Positions 1 to 10,081 of a DNA stretch of 64,000 nucleotides are shown here, in pieces. The translations under genes and the position numbers were made by a program. The stretch covers positions 1 to 64,000 of the forward strand of contig DXIH01000152.1 of NCBI GenBank assembly GCA_019112965.1. Reading direction: 5' to 3'. Each line of letters starts with the position of its first letter. The stretch's first letter is position 1. The notes below the pieces were generated by a model. That model saw only the letters and a program-made list of their open reading frames with translations. It was not told the origin of the DNA and did not search any database. The DNA comes from Candidatus Sphingomonas excrementigallinarum. GTDB taxonomy: Bacteria; Pseudomonadota; Alphaproteobacteria; Sphingomonadales; Sphingomonadaceae.

Positions 1-26
1 CGGCTCCCTTTGGTCACGGAACACCC

Positions 27-1199
27 ATGAAGACCCTGTACGCATCCTTCGCCGCCCCGCTCGCCCTCGTCGCGATGGTCACCCCCTCGATCGCGGCGGC
101 GCCGCAGTTCGACACGCCCGCGCCGGTCGCCTTCATGAAGGACCTGTCCTCGGGCGCGATCCTGTTCCAGCGGGATGCCGACCGCCGGATGCCGCCCGCT
201 TCGATGGCGAAGATGATGACGGTCTATGTCGCCTTCGACCTCATCAAGAAGGGGCAGCTGAAGCTGAACGACATGGTCACGGTGCAGCCGGAGACGTGGA
301 AGAAGTGGCACGGGCCGCAGGCGGGTTCGACCATGTTCTTATCGCCGAACGAACAGGTCAGCGTCGCCAACCTTCTCTACGGTATCGTCACCCTTTCGGG
401 CAACGACGCGTGCGTCGTGCTGGCCGAGCATATCGCGGGCACCGAGCAGAATTTCGTTGAGCGGATGAACCGCACCGCCAAGCAGATCGGGCTGAACAAC
501 AGCCATTTCGGCACCGCCAATGGCTGGCCGGACGGCGGCGTGACCTATGTCACCGCACGCGACCTCGCCGACCTGGCCGAGCACACGATCCAGGACTTCC
601 CGCAGCTCTACAAGCAGTTCTATTCGCGCCGGGACTTCTCCTGGGGCAAGACGATGGGCGGCAACGCCATCACCCAGGCGAACCGTGACCCGTTGCTGGG
701 TCGCGTCGCGGGTGCCGATGGTCTGAAGACCGGCCATACCGAGGAAGCGGGCTATGGCTTCACCGGCTCTGCCGAGCAGAATGGCCGCCGTCTGGTCATG
801 GTTGTGGCCGGGCTGAACAGCTTCGGCGCGCGGGCCGAGGAATCGGTGAAGTTCATGAACTGGGGCTTCCGCGCGTGGCAGGCCAAGCCGGTCGTCGCCA
901 AGGGCAAGAAGGTCGCCGATGCCGAGGTCCAGATGGGATCGTCGAGCAAGGTCGGCCTGATCGCGCCGCGCCAGCTGACCGTGACGCTGCCTGCAGGTCT
1001 GGACCCCGCGATCAGTGCCAAGGTCGTCTATCAGGGCCCGATCAAGGCCCCGATCAAGGCGGGCCAGCATATCGCCGATCTGGTCGTCAGCTCGCCCGAT
1101 ATGCCCGCGCAGCGCCTGCCGCTGGTCGCGGACAAGGATGTCGCCGAAGCGGGCTTTTTCGGCCGCGCCTGGGCCGGACTGACCTCGTTCTTCGGTTGA
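27..1199 (+). CDS. dacC: D-alanyl-D-alanine carboxypeptidase (PBP5/6 type, S11 family)
   Basis: A periplasmic penicillin-binding protein that trims the terminal D-Ala from peptidoglycan pentapeptides. The 390-residue protein has a signal peptide (about residues 1-24, ending AAA) and the three serine-peptidase motifs in order: SMAK at 59-62 with the nucleophile Ser59, SGN at 124-126 and KTG at 234-236. A C-terminal beta-rich domain (about 290-375) and a final amphipathic stretch (GFFGRAWAGLTSFFG) fit the PBP5-like C-terminal domain and membrane anchor. Length matches the family. The next gene, holB, starts 10 bases downstream, so the two are probably co-transcribed. The family is clear; dacA, dacC and dacF cannot be told apart from this. 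Confidence 0.93.
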   Translation: MKTLYASFAAPLALVAMVTPSIAAAPQFDTPAPVAFMKDLSSGAILFQRDADRRMPPASMAKMMTVYVAFDLIKKGQLKLNDMVTVQPETWKKWHGPQAGSTMFLSPNEQVSVANLLYGIVTLSGNDACVVLAEHIAGTEQNFVERMNRTAKQIGLNNSHFGTANGWPDGGVTYVTARDLADLAEHTIQDFPQLYKQFYSRRDFSWGKTMGGNAITQANRDPLLGRVAGADGLKTGHTEEAGYGFTGSAEQNGRRLVMVVAGLNSFGARAEESVKFMNWGFRAWQAKPVVAKGKKVADAEVQMGSSSKVGLIAPRQLTVTLPAGLDPAISAKVVYQGPIKAPIKAGQHIADLVVSSPDMPAQRLPLVADKDVAEAGFFGRAWAGLTSFFG

Positions 1200-1209
1200 T
1201 CTCCTGACG

Positions 1210-2181
1210 ATGCTGCCGGTCGGCAATGATGCGGGCCAGGCTGCCTTCGCCGCCGCGCTGGGTGGAGCCAAGCTGCACCATGCCTGGCTGATCGCCGGGC
1301 CGGAGGGCGTGGGCAAGGCCAGCTTCGCGCGCGCGGCGGCCACGCGGCTGCTGGCGCGGGCGAGCGGGGCAGGGGCCCTTCCGCCCGGGCTGGCGGTGCC
1401 GGAGGATCATCCGACGGCAAAGCTGATGACGGCGGGGTCGCATCCCGATTTCCGGGTGATGGCGCGCCTGCCCAAGGATGCGGAAAAGCCCGATCAGGAC
1501 CTCGCGCGGTCAATTACCATCGCGCAGGTCCGCACCCTGCAGCCGATGTTCGCCACCGCGCCGGCCATGGGCCCGGCGCGAGTCGTATTGATCGACGCGA
1601 TCGATGATCTGGAACGCGGCGGCGCCAACGCGTTGCTGAAGAATCTGGAGGAGCCGCCCGCGGGCACGATCTTCCTGCTGGTCAGCCATGCTCCGGGACG
1701 ATTGCTGCCGACGATCCGGTCGCGGTGCCGGTTGTTGCGGTTCGAAAGGCTCTCCGACGGCGACGTCGCGCGCGTGCTGCGCCAGCAACTGCCCGAAGCG
1801 GACGAGGACGAAATCGCCTCGCTGGTCGCAGTGGCGGACGGCGCGCCGGGCCGGGCCTTGCGCTTTGCCGGGCTCAACATCGCCGGATTGGACAGTGCCA
1901 TCGCGCGGATCGCGGAGACCGGCGACCCCGGCAATGCCGAGCGGGTGAAGCTGGCCAAGTCGCTGGCGGGCAAGGCTTCGCAGGCGCGGTACGAAGCGTT
2001 CCTGGACCGGGTGCCCGCCTTTATCGCAGGCCGCGCGCGTGGGCGGTCGGGGCCGGGATTAAAAGTGGCGCTGGACGCCTATGCCGCCGCGCAGGATCTG
2101 GCCGGTGCAGCGCGCGGGTTGTCGCTCGATGCGCAGGGGACCGTGTTCGAGATGGCGGGGATCATCGCGACCTTGCGGTGA
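1210..2181 (+). CDS. holB: DNA polymerase III subunit delta'
   Basis: Clamp-loader subunit of the replicative polymerase. The 323-residue protein begins with a RuvB/DnaX-like AAA+ fold. A Walker-A-like loop GPEGVGKAS lies at about 30-38, a Walker-B-like stretch (VVLIDAIDDL) follows, and a sensor-1/SRC-like segment (SHAPGRLLPTIRSRC) sits at about 160-175. This is the usual delta' arrangement, in which the loop is kept but ATP hydrolysis is not the subunit's main job. The C-terminal helical half (residues 200-320) is typical of the pentamerisation domain. It follows the carboxypeptidase gene closely and is probably in the same transcript. A long inverted repeat lies just after the stop. Confidence 0.9.
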   Translation: MLPVGNDAGQAAFAAALGGAKLHHAWLIAGPEGVGKASFARAAATRLLARASGAGALPPGLAVPEDHPTAKLMTAGSHPDFRVMARLPKDAEKPDQDLARSITIAQVRTLQPMFATAPAMGPARVVLIDAIDDLERGGANALLKNLEEPPAGTIFLLVSHAPGRLLPTIRSRCRLLRFERLSDGDVARVLRQQLPEADEDEIASLVAVADGAPGRALRFAGLNIAGLDSAIARIAETGDPGNAERVKLAKSLAGKASQARYEAFLDRVPAFIAGRARGRSGPGLKVALDAYAAAQDLAGAARGLSLDAQGTVFEMAGIIATLR

Positions 2182-2192
2182 TGTCTTCCCTT

Positions 2193-2277
2193 GGCCTTCG
2201 ACTTCGCTCAGGCTGAACGGCTGTGGGGCGTGGCGGCAAATGAGAACAGCCGTTCAGGCTGAGCGAAGTCGAAGGCC
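2193..2277. repeat. Long inverted repeat, family A (GTTCAG/GAGCGAAGTC type)
   Basis: Two arms of about 32 bases face each other across about 21 bases. The left arm starts GGCCTTCGACTTCGCTCAGG and the right arm ends GAGCGAAGTCGAAGGCC; they are complementary apart from one position. The same core recurs as a single copy near 13481 and as a second pair at 23787-23883, so it is a dispersed element. It sits between the convergent holB and SDR genes, where it could also act as a bidirectional terminator. Confidence 0.8.
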
Positions 2278-2303
2278 ACGCCCCACCGATAACCAAGCCG
2301 CCC

Positions 2304-3014
2304 TTACAAACCCACCCGTTCGAAATGCCCGGGCGCAAAACCCTCGATCGCCAGCGCGGCGATCCGTTCCGCCACCCTTTCGGGTGACTTGACCGAAGCC
2401 GGATCCTCACCCGGATAGGCCTTGGCCCGCATCTGCGTGCGGGTCGCGCCGGGATCGACGATGGCGGTGCGGATCTTGCTGATCTCCGCCGTCTCGTCGC
2501 CATAGGCGCCAATCAGTGTCTCGAATGCCGCCTTGGATGCGCCGTAAGCACCCCAATATGCGCGCGGCTTGCGCCCGACGGACGAGGTTACGCCGATCAC
2601 CCGCGCGCCACCCGAACGCCGCAGCATCGGGTCGAAGGCGGCGATCATTGCGGCCTGCGCGCTGACGTTGAGGGTCAGGACGCGGGCGAACTCCTTGGCG
2701 TCGATCGCGGGCACGGCGGCCAGCGAGCCCAGCATCCCGGCGTTCAGCACCAGCACGTCCAGCGCCTGCCAGCGCTCGCCGATCGCCCCTGCAAGGCGTC
2801 CGATCGACTCATTCTCGGTCAGGTCGAGCGGCGCGATGGTTGCCGATCCCCCGGCGTTGAAGATCGTTTCCTCGACCTCCTCCAACCCCTTGGGGCTGCG
2901 CGCGGTCAGGACGACATGCGCACCCGCCGCGCCCAGAGCAATGGCCGTCGCCGCGCCGATGCCCCGGCTGGCACCCGTGACCAGCGCCAGCTTGCCGTCG
3001 AGCGGACCCGCCAT
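2304..3014 (-). CDS. Short-chain dehydrogenase/reductase (SDR)
   Basis: A 236-residue classical SDR oxidoreductase. The NAD(P)-binding motif GASRGIG is at 14-20, NAG at 91-93, the catalytic Ser region GVTSSVG at 141-147 and the active-site YGASK at 157-161. The R at the end of the second strand (TARS, about 37-40) hints at NADP preference. The substrate cannot be read from sequence. Its ATG overlaps the purF stop by one base (TGATG), so it is translationally coupled to purF; the association is probably conserved gene order rather than a purine function. Confidence 0.88.
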   Translation of the reverse strand: MAGPLDGKLALVTGASRGIGAATAIALGAAGAHVVLTARSPKGLEEVEETIFNAGGSATIAPLDLTENESIGRLAGAIGERWQALDVLVLNAGMLGSLAAVPAIDAKEFARVLTLNVSAQAAMIAAFDPMLRRSGGARVIGVTSSVGRKPRAYWGAYGASKAAFETLIGAYGDETAEISKIRTAIVDPGATRTQMRAKAYPGEDPASVKSPERVAERIAALAIEGFAPGHFERVGL

Positions 3015-4465
3015 CAGGCGACCCGCTCGGCCAGCATCGCGAACTGGTCGACCGAGGCGGTTTCGTCATGGTCGGTCAGCGTCGTTGGATAGTCGCCGGT
3101 GAAGCAGGCGTCGCAATAGCTTGGCTTGTCGCCGCGCGCCGCATTAAGCGCCTTGTACAGGCCCTCGATCGACACGAAGGACAGGCTGTCGGCATGAATG
3201 AAGTCGGTCATGCCGCCCAGGTCCAGCTTGGCCGCAAGCAGCTTGGCGCGCTCGGGCGTGTCGACGCCGTAGAAGCAGGAGTGGCGCGTAGGCGGCGAGG
3301 CAATGCGCATGTGCACCTCTGCCGCGCCCGCTTCGCGCATCATCTGCACGATCTTCAGGCTGGTGGTGCCACGCACGATCGAATCGTCGACCAGAATGAT
3401 CCGCTTGCCCTCGATGAGCGCGCGGTTCGCATTATGCTTCAGCTTGACGCCCAGATGGCGGACCTTGTCGCCCGGCTGGATGAAGGTGCGACCGACATAA
3501 TGCGAGCGGATGATGCCGAGCTCGAACGGGATGCCGGACTGCTGGGCATAGCCGATCGCCGCGGGCACGCCCGAATCGGGCACCGGGATCACCAGATCGG
3601 CGTCGACCGGCGTCTCGATCGCAAGCTGTGCGCCGATCTCCTTGCGGACCGAATAGACCGACTGGTCGCCCGCGATCGAATCGGGCCGGCTGAAATACAC
3701 CCACTCGAAAATGCAGGGCCGCGCATCGACCGCCTGGAAGGGGCGGATCGAGCGGATTTCAGTGCCCTGCACGATGACCAGTTCGCCCGGCTCGACCGCG
3801 CGCTCGAAGGTCGCGCCGCACACGTCGAGGGCCACCGTCTCCGACGCGAAGATCACCGCGCCGTCCAGGCGGCCCATGACCAGCGGCCGGATGCCCAGCG
3901 GGTCGCGGCAGGCGATCATGCCCTCGGGCGTCATCACGATCAGCGAATAGGCGCCCTCGACCTGCTTCAGTGCGTCGATGAAACGGTCGAGCAGGGTGCG
4001 GTAGTTGGAGGTCGCGACCAGATGGATGATCGTCTCGGTATCGCTGGTCGACTGGAAGATCGAACCGCGCCGGACGAGCTCGCGACGCAGCTTCATCGCG
4101 TTGGAGATATTGCCGTTGTGCGCGATGGCGAAGCCGCCGGTCGACAGGTCGGCATAGAGCGGCTGAACGTTGCGCAGCGCGGTTTCGCCCGTGGTCGAAT
4201 AGCGGACATGGCCGCAGGCGACGTCGCCGGGCAGGCCGCGGATCACGTCGTCGCGGTCGAAATTGCCCGCGACATGGCCCATGGCGCGGTGGGTGTGGAA
4301 CAGCGTGCCGTCGAAGCTGGTGATCCCCGCCGCTTCCTGTCCGCGATGCTGGAGCGCATGCAGGCCGAGCGCGGTCAGCGCGGCCGCGCCGCCGGCGCCG
4401 GACACACCGAAAATGCCGCATTCCTCGCGGAGTTTGTCGTCGTCGAAGGGGTTGGTGGTCAGCAT
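3014..4465 (-). CDS. purF: Amidophosphoribosyltransferase
   Basis: First committed step of de novo purine synthesis: PRPP + glutamine to 5-phosphoribosylamine. The chosen ATG gives 483 residues beginning MLTTNPFDDDKLREE before CGIFG, so Cys16 would become the N-terminal nucleophile after removal of a 15-residue propeptide, as in the class II glutamine amidotransferases. An upstream in-frame start at 4513 would add 16 residues with no family support. The PRPP-binding motif VDDSIVRGTT is at about 359-368. The C-terminal CYACxG-like segment reads YCDACFTGDYP. No 4Fe-4S set is obvious beyond scattered cysteines. It is followed by an overlapping SDR gene. Confidence 0.95.
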   Translation of the reverse strand: MLTTNPFDDDKLREECGIFGVSGAGGAAALTALGLHALQHRGQEAAGITSFDGTLFHTHRAMGHVAGNFDRDDVIRGLPGDVACGHVRYSTTGETALRNVQPLYADLSTGGFAIAHNGNISNAMKLRRELVRRGSIFQSTSDTETIIHLVATSNYRTLLDRFIDALKQVEGAYSLIVMTPEGMIACRDPLGIRPLVMGRLDGAVIFASETVALDVCGATFERAVEPGELVIVQGTEIRSIRPFQAVDARPCIFEWVYFSRPDSIAGDQSVYSVRKEIGAQLAIETPVDADLVIPVPDSGVPAAIGYAQQSGIPFELGIIRSHYVGRTFIQPGDKVRHLGVKLKHNANRALIEGKRIILVDDSIVRGTTSLKIVQMMREAGAAEVHMRIASPPTRHSCFYGVDTPERAKLLAAKLDLGGMTDFIHADSLSFVSIEGLYKALNAARGDKPSYCDACFTGDYPTTLTDHDETASVDQFAMLAERVA

Positions 4466-4609
4466 AAGAGAGGCGCTCGCAACGTTCGCAACTAAGGGGC
4501 AGACGGGGCGCATATAGGAACGTCGGCCACGTTTGTCGCCTGTTTGTCATCGTTGCCGGGATCATTTTCGCCAGACCGGCGTTTCGGGCCCGAAATCAGG
4601 AGATGCCAC

Positions 4610-4861
4610 ATGGCCCGCGATCACGGCGCGCAGATCAAGGATGACGCCCTGTATGAGGAACTGCGCAAGCAGGGCCAGTCCAAGGAAAAAGCCGCACGCA
4701 TCGCCAACGCCAAGGCGAACGGCAGCCTGGACCATAGGTCCACCCGCCTGGAGGATCGAACCAAGGTCGATCTGATGGCCGAGGCGCGCAAGATCGGCAT
4801 CGAGGGGCGGTCGAAGATGAACAAGGCGGAGTTGGTCGAGGCGATTCGGGGGCACGGGTGA
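4610..4861 (+). CDS. Small Rho-N/SAP-like domain protein (DUF7218-like)
   Basis: An 83-residue basic protein starting MARDHGAQIKDD. The ATG follows an AGGAG about seven bases upstream, which supports this start over one 66 bases earlier. The C-terminal half (KVDLMAEARKIGIEGRSKMNKAELVEAIRG) has the helix-extended-loop-helix pattern of the Rho N-terminal/SAP-type fold, which can bind nucleic acid. The N-terminal half (SKEKAARIANAKANGS) resembles a motif common in small stress-type alphaproteobacterial proteins. Function unknown; a DNA- or RNA-binding role is only inferred. It is divergent from purF. Confidence 0.75.
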   Translation: MARDHGAQIKDDALYEELRKQGQSKEKAARIANAKANGSLDHRSTRLEDRTKVDLMAEARKIGIEGRSKMNKAELVEAIRGHG

Positions 4862-4870
4862 TAGGGGCTT

Positions 4871-4976
4871 GCCCCTCCACCACCGCTTCGCGGCGGTCCC
4901 CCTCCCCAAGCGAGCTTGGGGAGGAATTTTAAGAGGAGGCCTAATCCTCCCCAGGCTTGCCTGGGGAGGGGGGGGG
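4871..4976. repeat. Intergenic palindromic element, family B (partial/variant copy)
   Basis: The element contains ACC-CGCTTCGCG-GGT-like hairpins and two separate palindromes, CTCCCCAAG..CTTGGGGAG (about 4902-4923) and CCTCCCCAGGC..GCCTGGGGAGG (about 4947-4969). It shares the CCCTCCACC-hairpin-GGTCCCCCTCCCC order with the copies at 20680, 36212 and 43131 but lacks the second half, so it looks like a half element with a second terminal palindrome beside it. Confidence 0.7.
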
Positions 4977-5052
4977 CATCCGCAGGATAGTGGAGGGACA
5001 GGCAACGCTCGCGATGGATGACTTCCGCCCCATTCCGCTCTAATCGCGACCT

Positions 5053-5415
5053 ATGGCCGACCACCGTGATACCGGGCTGACGCTCGATCCCAAATTCGAT
5101 GCCCAGGGCTTGCTGACCGCGATCGTGACCGATCGCGCCAGCGGTGAATTGCTGATGGTGGCGCACATGAACGCCGAGGCGCTGGAGGCCACGCGGACGA
5201 CCGGCGACGCGCATTTCTGGTCGCGCAGTCGTGGGCGGCTCTGGAAGAAGGGCGAAAGCTCGAACAATGTGCTGCGCGTGGTCGAGATGCGGATAGACTG
5301 CGATCAGGACGCGATCTGGCTGATCTGTGATCCGGCGGGCCCGGCTTGCCACACGGGTGCGCGCAGTTGCTTTTATCGGCGGATCGAAGGCGACGGACTG
5401 GCGCCGGTCGCGTGA
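5053..5415 (+). CDS. hisI: Phosphoribosyl-AMP cyclohydrolase
   Basis: Third step of histidine synthesis, opening the purine ring of PR-AMP. The 120-residue protein is the monofunctional form without the PR-ATP pyrophosphohydrolase (HisE) domain. Signature stretches are [16 protein letters not shown] (about 57-72), the metal-binding DCDQDAIW (about 81-88) and the zinc-site cysteines in [14 protein letters not shown] (about 96-109). Length is normal for the family. No other his genes are nearby. The downstream lipoprotein gene overlaps its stop by four bases (GTGA). Confidence 0.95.
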   Translation: MADHRDTGLTLDPKFDAQGLLTAIVTDRASGELLMVAHMNAEALEATRTTGDAHFWSRSRGRLWKKGESSNNVLRVVEMRIDCDQDAIWLICDPAGPACHTGARSCFYRRIEGDGLAPVA

Positions 5416-5912
5416 TCCGGCGCAGGATCGTGCTGGCGACCCTGATCCTGCTGACCGCCTGCGGTCGGAACGGCGAGGGCGGGGACGGTCAGGCGGGCGA
5501 GAAGTTGGAGGCGGCGAGCATCGCCGCCGGGCTGGTCGCCGATCCAGCCGCCGCGCCGCTGGATGGCATCTGGTCGCGCGATACCGATCGCATGTGCATC
5601 CTGCCCGCTGGACGTGGCCCGGCCCGCCGGGTCGGCGTGATGCTGGATTATGGTGAGGGGCAGGGCTGCACCGCCATCGGCACCATGGAACGCTCGGGCG
5701 CGGCGCTGAGGCTGACGCTGGGGGCGTGCCGCTTCACCGCACGGTTCGATGGCGACTCCATCCAGTTCCCGGCGATGCTGCCGTCCACCTGCAACGCCTT
5801 CTGCACAGGCCGGGCCACGATGTCGGCGCTGAACGTCGAGCGGATCAGCGCTTCGGTGGCCGAGGCGCGGGCGCTGCGCAGTGTGAACGGCACCACGCTT
5901 TGCGCTGATTGA
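5412..5912 (+). CDS. Hypothetical lipoprotein
   Basis: A 166-residue protein of unknown function. The GTG start at 5412 overlaps the hisI stop (GTGA) and gives a textbook lipoprotein signal: basic VIRRR, a short hydrophobic run and the lipobox LLTAC with Cys near residue 16. A longer reading from 5346 would bury this signal. The mature part has paired cysteines (MCI, GCT, ACR, TCNAFC) that could form disulfides in the periplasm, and a central segment ([17 protein letters not shown]) resembling small lipid-anchored proteins of sphingomonads. Linkage to hisI is positional only. Confidence 0.75.
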   Translation: MIRRRIVLATLILLTACGRNGEGGDGQAGEKLEAASIAAGLVADPAAAPLDGIWSRDTDRMCILPAGRGPARRVGVMLDYGEGQGCTAIGTMERSGAALRLTLGACRFTARFDGDSIQFPAMLPSTCNAFCTGRATMSALNVERISASVAEARALRSVNGTTLCAD

Positions 5913-5945
5913 CGTTCACGTAAAGGGCATTTAGCCTCCCCAGCC

Positions 5946-6356
5946 ATGACCCAGGTCGCCGCCTCCGCCGAACCGCTGCCCAGTGCCGATCGCGACGATT
6001 ATTCGATCACCCAGCTCTGCGCCGAGTTCGGCGTCACCGCCCGCGCGCTGCGCTTCTACGAGGATGAAGGGCTGATCTCGCCCCAGCGGCGGGGGACCCA
6101 ACGCATCTATTCTCAGCGGGACCGCGCACGGCTCGCCTGGATACTGCGTGGCAAGCGGGTCGGGTTCAGCCTCGCCGATATTCGCGAGATGATCGATCTC
6201 TACGATCTGGGTGATGGTCGCCGCCTTCAGCGAGAGGTGACGCTGGAGCGGTGCACCGCCAAGATCGAGGCGCTTCAGGCGCAGAAGCGCGATATCGATG
6301 CGGCGATCGCGGAGCTGATCGACTTCGTGGCGCTGGTCGAATCGCACCGGGAGTAA
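5946..6356 (+). CDS. MerR-family transcriptional regulator (LiuR-like)
   Basis: A 136-residue regulator. The N-terminal winged HTH (about 18-85) contains ITQLCAEFGVTARALRFYED and the wing RRGTQRIYSQRDR, both diagnostic of MerR proteins. A dimerisation coiled coil follows (about 95-130, LERCTAKIEALQAQKRDIDA). It has no metal-binding cysteine pair at the C-terminus (one Cys only), which argues against a metal sensor. The closest recognisable type is LiuR/PmgR, which controls branched-chain amino-acid or acyl-CoA catabolism in proteobacteria, but no such genes adjoin it, so the target is unknown. Confidence 0.88.
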   Translation: MTQVAASAEPLPSADRDDYSITQLCAEFGVTARALRFYEDEGLISPQRRGTQRIYSQRDRARLAWILRGKRVGFSLADIREMIDLYDLGDGRRLQREVTLERCTAKIEALQAQKRDIDAAIAELIDFVALVESHRE

Positions 6357-6374
6357 CCGACGATATTCCTGCTC

Positions 6375-7616
6375 TTATAGGGGAGGAATGGCGGGTTTCA
6401 CTTCGGTCGGGGCCGCGCTGGCACGGCGGACGCCGGTCAACTCGCCGGAAGGTGTCGGCGTCGGGCTGGGCTGCGGCGTGGGGGAGGCCAGCGGGAGGAT
6501 GGTCGTCGACATACGCTTCATGCAGCGCGCACCCTTGAATGCCGGATACATTCCGCAATTCCACAAGGTCCGCTCCAGCCCGATCGCGGGATCGCGGAAA
6601 TAGCTGAACGCCATCGTCTCCATCTGGACCTGGCTTAGCGGAACCGAGAATGCCGTGGCTGCGGCATCGCGCCATGCCATGACCGTGCAATGCTTGCGCG
6701 ACCCGCACAGCGTCAGCGCAAAGGCCGGGAAGCCTTCCGGCGCCAGTCCGGCGGGCAGGGTGATGAGGAAGGTGTCGGGCTCGCTCGCGAGCGGCGCCAT
6801 GCTGCCCGTGGCGACCGCCCCTTCGGCCAGCGCAGCGCCGGCATCGTCGCTGGCATCCGTCGCCGCCCGGTGTGCGGGCGAGAAGGGCGCCAGCGCCGGG
6901 ACGACGGGCTCGCCCGCCACCAGATGCCGGTTGAAGGCGGGCGGCGTGCCCCACCAGCCCGACCAGCGGAAGAACAGGTGGCTGCCCACCGCCGCGACCT
7001 TGTCCAGGCTCGCCTGCCAATAGGGGACGACCCAATCGGTATGATAATGGGTTGAATGGCCGACGGGGCGGAAGACCTTGCCGTTCAGCGCCATCGCGGC
7101 GATCTCACGGGCGCGGGTCCAGGCGGCCTCTGGCGGTTGCCACTTGGTCAGCGCCCCGTCGCAGCTGAAGGTGAACTGGCAGCCGGTGCTGCGCTCCTGC
7201 CCCTCGAACACCACGCCGCACACCGTCTTGGGGAAGGCGGGATGGCGAAGCCGGTTGAGCACGACCTGCGCCACGGCCTGTTCGCCCTTGGCGTCGTCGC
7301 CCGCCTCGTACAGCACACCCGCCGCGAGACAGTCGAGCGCCCGCGCCTTGTCTTCCGCCGATCCGCGATAGACGAAGGGACGCGCCGCCGGGTTGGGATC
7401 GGTCGAAAAGGGGATCCTCTGGTTGTAGGTCCGCGCCTCATCGGGCGTCATGTCGATGAACGACACCGGCTCGACCGGGGGTACTTCGGTGGGTGAAACC
7501 ACGCGCGGCACCTGGCCTGTCCGCTGGGGCGACCTGTGCGATGTCCTGGGAATGTCGGGTGCGTTCGCCACAAGCAAAGCCGGTACGACGCTGGCCGTAC
7601 CGGCGATGACGAACAA
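6375..7616 (-). CDS. Cell wall hydrolase, SleB family
   Basis: A 413-residue envelope protein with a SleB-type (Hydrolase_2) domain at about 85-200: ALDCLAAGVLYEA, then EQAVAQVVLNRLRHPAFP, then CQFTFSCDG. These match the lytic transglycosylase/amidase-like SleB fold acting on peptidoglycan. The first possible start is a TTG at 7616, directly followed by a hydrophobic segment (FVIAGTASVVPALLVANA) that looks like a signal or anchor; there is no ATG before residue 56. The reading frame is the same as cysK and begins 24 bases after its stop, so translational coupling is likely. The Pro/Ser-rich C-terminal tail (PTPQPSPTPTPSGE) is low complexity. Confidence 0.8.
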   Translation of the reverse strand: MFVIAGTASVVPALLVANAPDIPRTSHRSPQRTGQVPRVVSPTEVPPVEPVSFIDMTPDEARTYNQRIPFSTDPNPAARPFVYRGSAEDKARALDCLAAGVLYEAGDDAKGEQAVAQVVLNRLRHPAFPKTVCGVVFEGQERSTGCQFTFSCDGALTKWQPPEAAWTRAREIAAMALNGKVFRPVGHSTHYHTDWVVPYWQASLDKVAAVGSHLFFRWSGWWGTPPAFNRHLVAGEPVVPALAPFSPAHRAATDASDDAGAALAEGAVATGSMAPLASEPDTFLITLPAGLAPEGFPAFALTLCGSRKHCTVMAWRDAAATAFSVPLSQVQMETMAFSYFRDPAIGLERTLWNCGMYPAFKGARCMKRMSTTILPLASPTPQPSPTPTPSGELTGVRRASAAPTEVKPAIPPL

Positions 7617-7640
7617 CGCCGCGCGGCCGGGACAGGTCGC

Positions 7641-8557
<917 letters not shown>

Positions 8558-8561
<4 letters not shown>

Positions 8562-9910
8562 GGCTTGGCGTCTCCGTGGGTTGGTTCGGTTGCAAGGGAT
8601 TCCGGCGGATCAAAGGTTCGCGCGGCGCCTAGTTCCGGGAACAGCCGCGCCCAGAGCAGGGTGACGCCGATCGCACCCAGCCCGCCGAACACGACCGCGC
8701 CGACCGGGCCGAGGATCGAGGCCATGACCCCGCTCTCGAACTCGCCCAGCTCGTTGGAGGCGGAAATGGTCAGCTGCGACACCGCGCTGACCCGGCCGCG
8801 CATCGCGTCGGGGGTGTGAAGCTGGATCAGCGACTGGCGGACATAGACCGACACCATGTCCGCGCCGCCCGCGCAGATCAACGCGATCAGGCTGAGGATG
8901 AAGGCGGGATGGACGAAGACGGTCGCGCCGCCCAGCGCCAGCGTGCTGCCGGTCAGGCCCAGCGCGCCGGTGATGTGGCTGGCGATGCCGAAGGTCAGGA
9001 TCGACAGGCCGAACACGACGACCGCGGCCAGCATCTTCACGCCGACATTGGTCTTCATCGGCTTGAACGAGAACCAAATGGCGGTCGACGCCGCGCCGAT
9101 CCCCATGCCCGCCGCCAGCACGCCCAGCCCCTGCGACCCGACATGCAGGATGTCGCGCGCATAGACCGGCAGCAGCGACGTCGCGCCCGCCAGCAGCACC
9201 GCGAACAGGTCGAGCGTGATCGCCGCCTGCACCAGCCGGTTGCGGCGGACATAGCTGAACCCCTCAACGATTCGGGCGAGCGGCCGGTGGTCGGTCTGGA
9301 CGGGCGGCTGCGGCACCGGGCCGATGGTGAAAATGCAGACGAGCGCGACCGCGAACAGCAGCGTCGCGACGCCATACGCGAATTCGGGATGGACCGCATA
9401 GAGCAGCCCGCCGACGCTGGGCCCGGCGATGGTGCCGACCTGCCACGCGATCGAGCTGACCGCGATGGCGGTGGGCAGGCTTTCCCGCGGCACCAGATTG
9501 GGGGCGAGCGAGGAATAGGCCGGTCCCGAAAAGGCACGCGCAATGCCGAAAGCGACCGCGGCGGTGAACAGCGCCCCCAGCGTCAGATGGCCGGACCAGG
9601 TCAGGAACCACAGCGACGCGGCCGTCAGGACCAGCAACCCCGTCGTCGCCCGTACGATCCAGCGCCGGTCGACACTGTCGGCGACCAGCCCGGTGATCGG
9701 GGTCAGCAGGAACAGAGGTACGAACTGCGCAAAGCCGATCATGCCCAGCATGAACGCGGCCTGCCGGACGTCCATCGTCTTGCGGGCCAGATTATATACC
9801 TGCCAGCCGATGACGATCGACATGGCGGAAACGGCGATCGTGCCGCTGAACCGCGACAGCCAGTAGCTGCGGAAATTGGCGATACGGAACGGGTGTACGG
9901 GTTTATCCAT
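8558..9910 (-). CDS. MFS transporter (EntS/MFS_3-like)
   Basis: A 450-residue membrane protein with about 12 hydrophobic segments and the MFS_3-like layout of enterobactin exporter EntS. The start [17 protein letters not shown] is preferred over one 66 bases upstream because family members begin with a short segment before F-R-x-YW. The loop between TM2 and TM3 reads [13 protein letters not shown], the MFS motif A region. The gene leads an operon with cysK (ATGA overlap) and the wall hydrolase. The substrate is unknown; context suggests a sulfur metabolite or a general efflux role. Confidence 0.85.
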
Positions 9911-10081
9911 GGTCGGTGTGCGTTGTAGGCATCTGCTTGTCCGCAAGGCAACCGAGGCTGAGCTATCAGCCCGCAAATTCCAACTGTCCTGTTAGGAATT
10001 GTAACGGGGAATTGAGTTTCCCGACAAAGCACGCCAATAGGCTCCCATCCTTCCCTAACGGAAACAAAGGTGTTCCCGACT